Shown here: positions 5,887 to 5,964 of the stretch, one piece after another
How positions within the stretch are numbered: the first letter of the stretch is position 1
Layout of the letters: each line of letters starts with the position of its first letter
Origin: Pectinatus sp.
Lineage (GTDB): Bacteria > Bacillota > Negativicutes > Selenomonadales > Selenomonadaceae
NCBI GenBank assembly: GCA_020025135.1
Contig: JAHHSQ010000044.1
Coordinates: 1-5,964, forward strand
Reading direction: 5' to 3'
DNA: 5,964 nucleotides
The notes under the pieces: model-generated
The model's input: only the letters and a program-made list of their open reading frames with translations
Databases searched by the model: none
What the model was told of the DNA's origin: nothing
Made by a program: the position numbers and the translations under genes

Positions 5887-5964
5887 CCATATATTCCAAC
5901 TTTCTCAGCTATGTTTTCTAGCTCATAGAGACACACGTTCAGGCATTGCCATAGGCAATACTAC
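5887..5964 (-). other. Short leader upstream of the kinase-like gene, with a perfect palindrome
   Basis: This 78-base stretch has no complete gene. One frame is open from the window edge and ends at TGA (5925-5923), reading VVLPMAMPERVSL, and may be the tail of an upstream gene; 13 residues are too few to tell. ATTGCC-ATA-GGCAAT (5945-5959) is a perfect six-base inverted repeat that could form a small hairpin. I see no convincing promoter or terminator. Confidence 0.3.

Overview
The window carries one co-directional gene set, all on the minus strand, so transcription runs from high to low coordinates. In transcription order it holds: a membrane-anchored kinase-like protein that appears to be a pseudokinase (5886-4459); the two subunits of an iron-sulfur L-serine dehydratase, sdaAB (4443-3784) and sdaAA (3761-2877); two late cobalamin-biosynthesis genes, cbiB (2887-1892) and cobO (about 1880-1341); and an ABC-transporter ATPase gene that begins at 1339 and ends at 7. 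Gaps between genes are 1-22 bases or short overlaps, which suggests a single operon. The two-gene iron-sulfur serine dehydratase, anaerobic-style B12 genes and moderate GC suggest an anaerobic Bacillota member. Negativicutes is my best guess, but it rests on impression and not on a search.

The main result is in the ABC ATPase gene. It looks broken: the first 56 codons (1339-1172) contain the Walker A P-loop, and the remaining codons (717-7) contain the Q-loop, signature, Walker B and H-loop, with 454 bases between them. Those 454 bases (1171-718 on the minus strand) have the conserved core of a self-splicing group I intron of the IA type. Visible elements include the R sequence GTTCAACGACTA, the S sequence AAGATATAGTCT, a perfect P7 helix, P3, P4, a UUCG-capped P8, two P7 extension hairpins, and a P1 helix in which the last exon U pairs with G. 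Removing the intron between the exon base T1172 and the intron's last G718 restores one uninterrupted 292-residue ATPase reading LVNLI-T-MLLRP. The gene is therefore predicted to be functional and intron-containing, not a pseudogene. The intron has no homing-endonuclease ORF and sits six codons after the P-loop lysine codon, beside the ATP-binding motif.

Functionally, the serine dehydratase converts serine to pyruvate and ammonia. CobO adenosylates the corrinoid, and CbiB attaches the aminoalcohol arm on the way to adenosylcobalamin. The ABC ATPase would energise an unidentified membrane partner, probably encoded just beyond coordinate 1. The kinase-like protein lacks the Lys, HRD Asp and DFG Asp of active kinases and has a membrane helix and a roughly 200-residue outer domain. 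Its link to serine or B12 metabolism is unknown.
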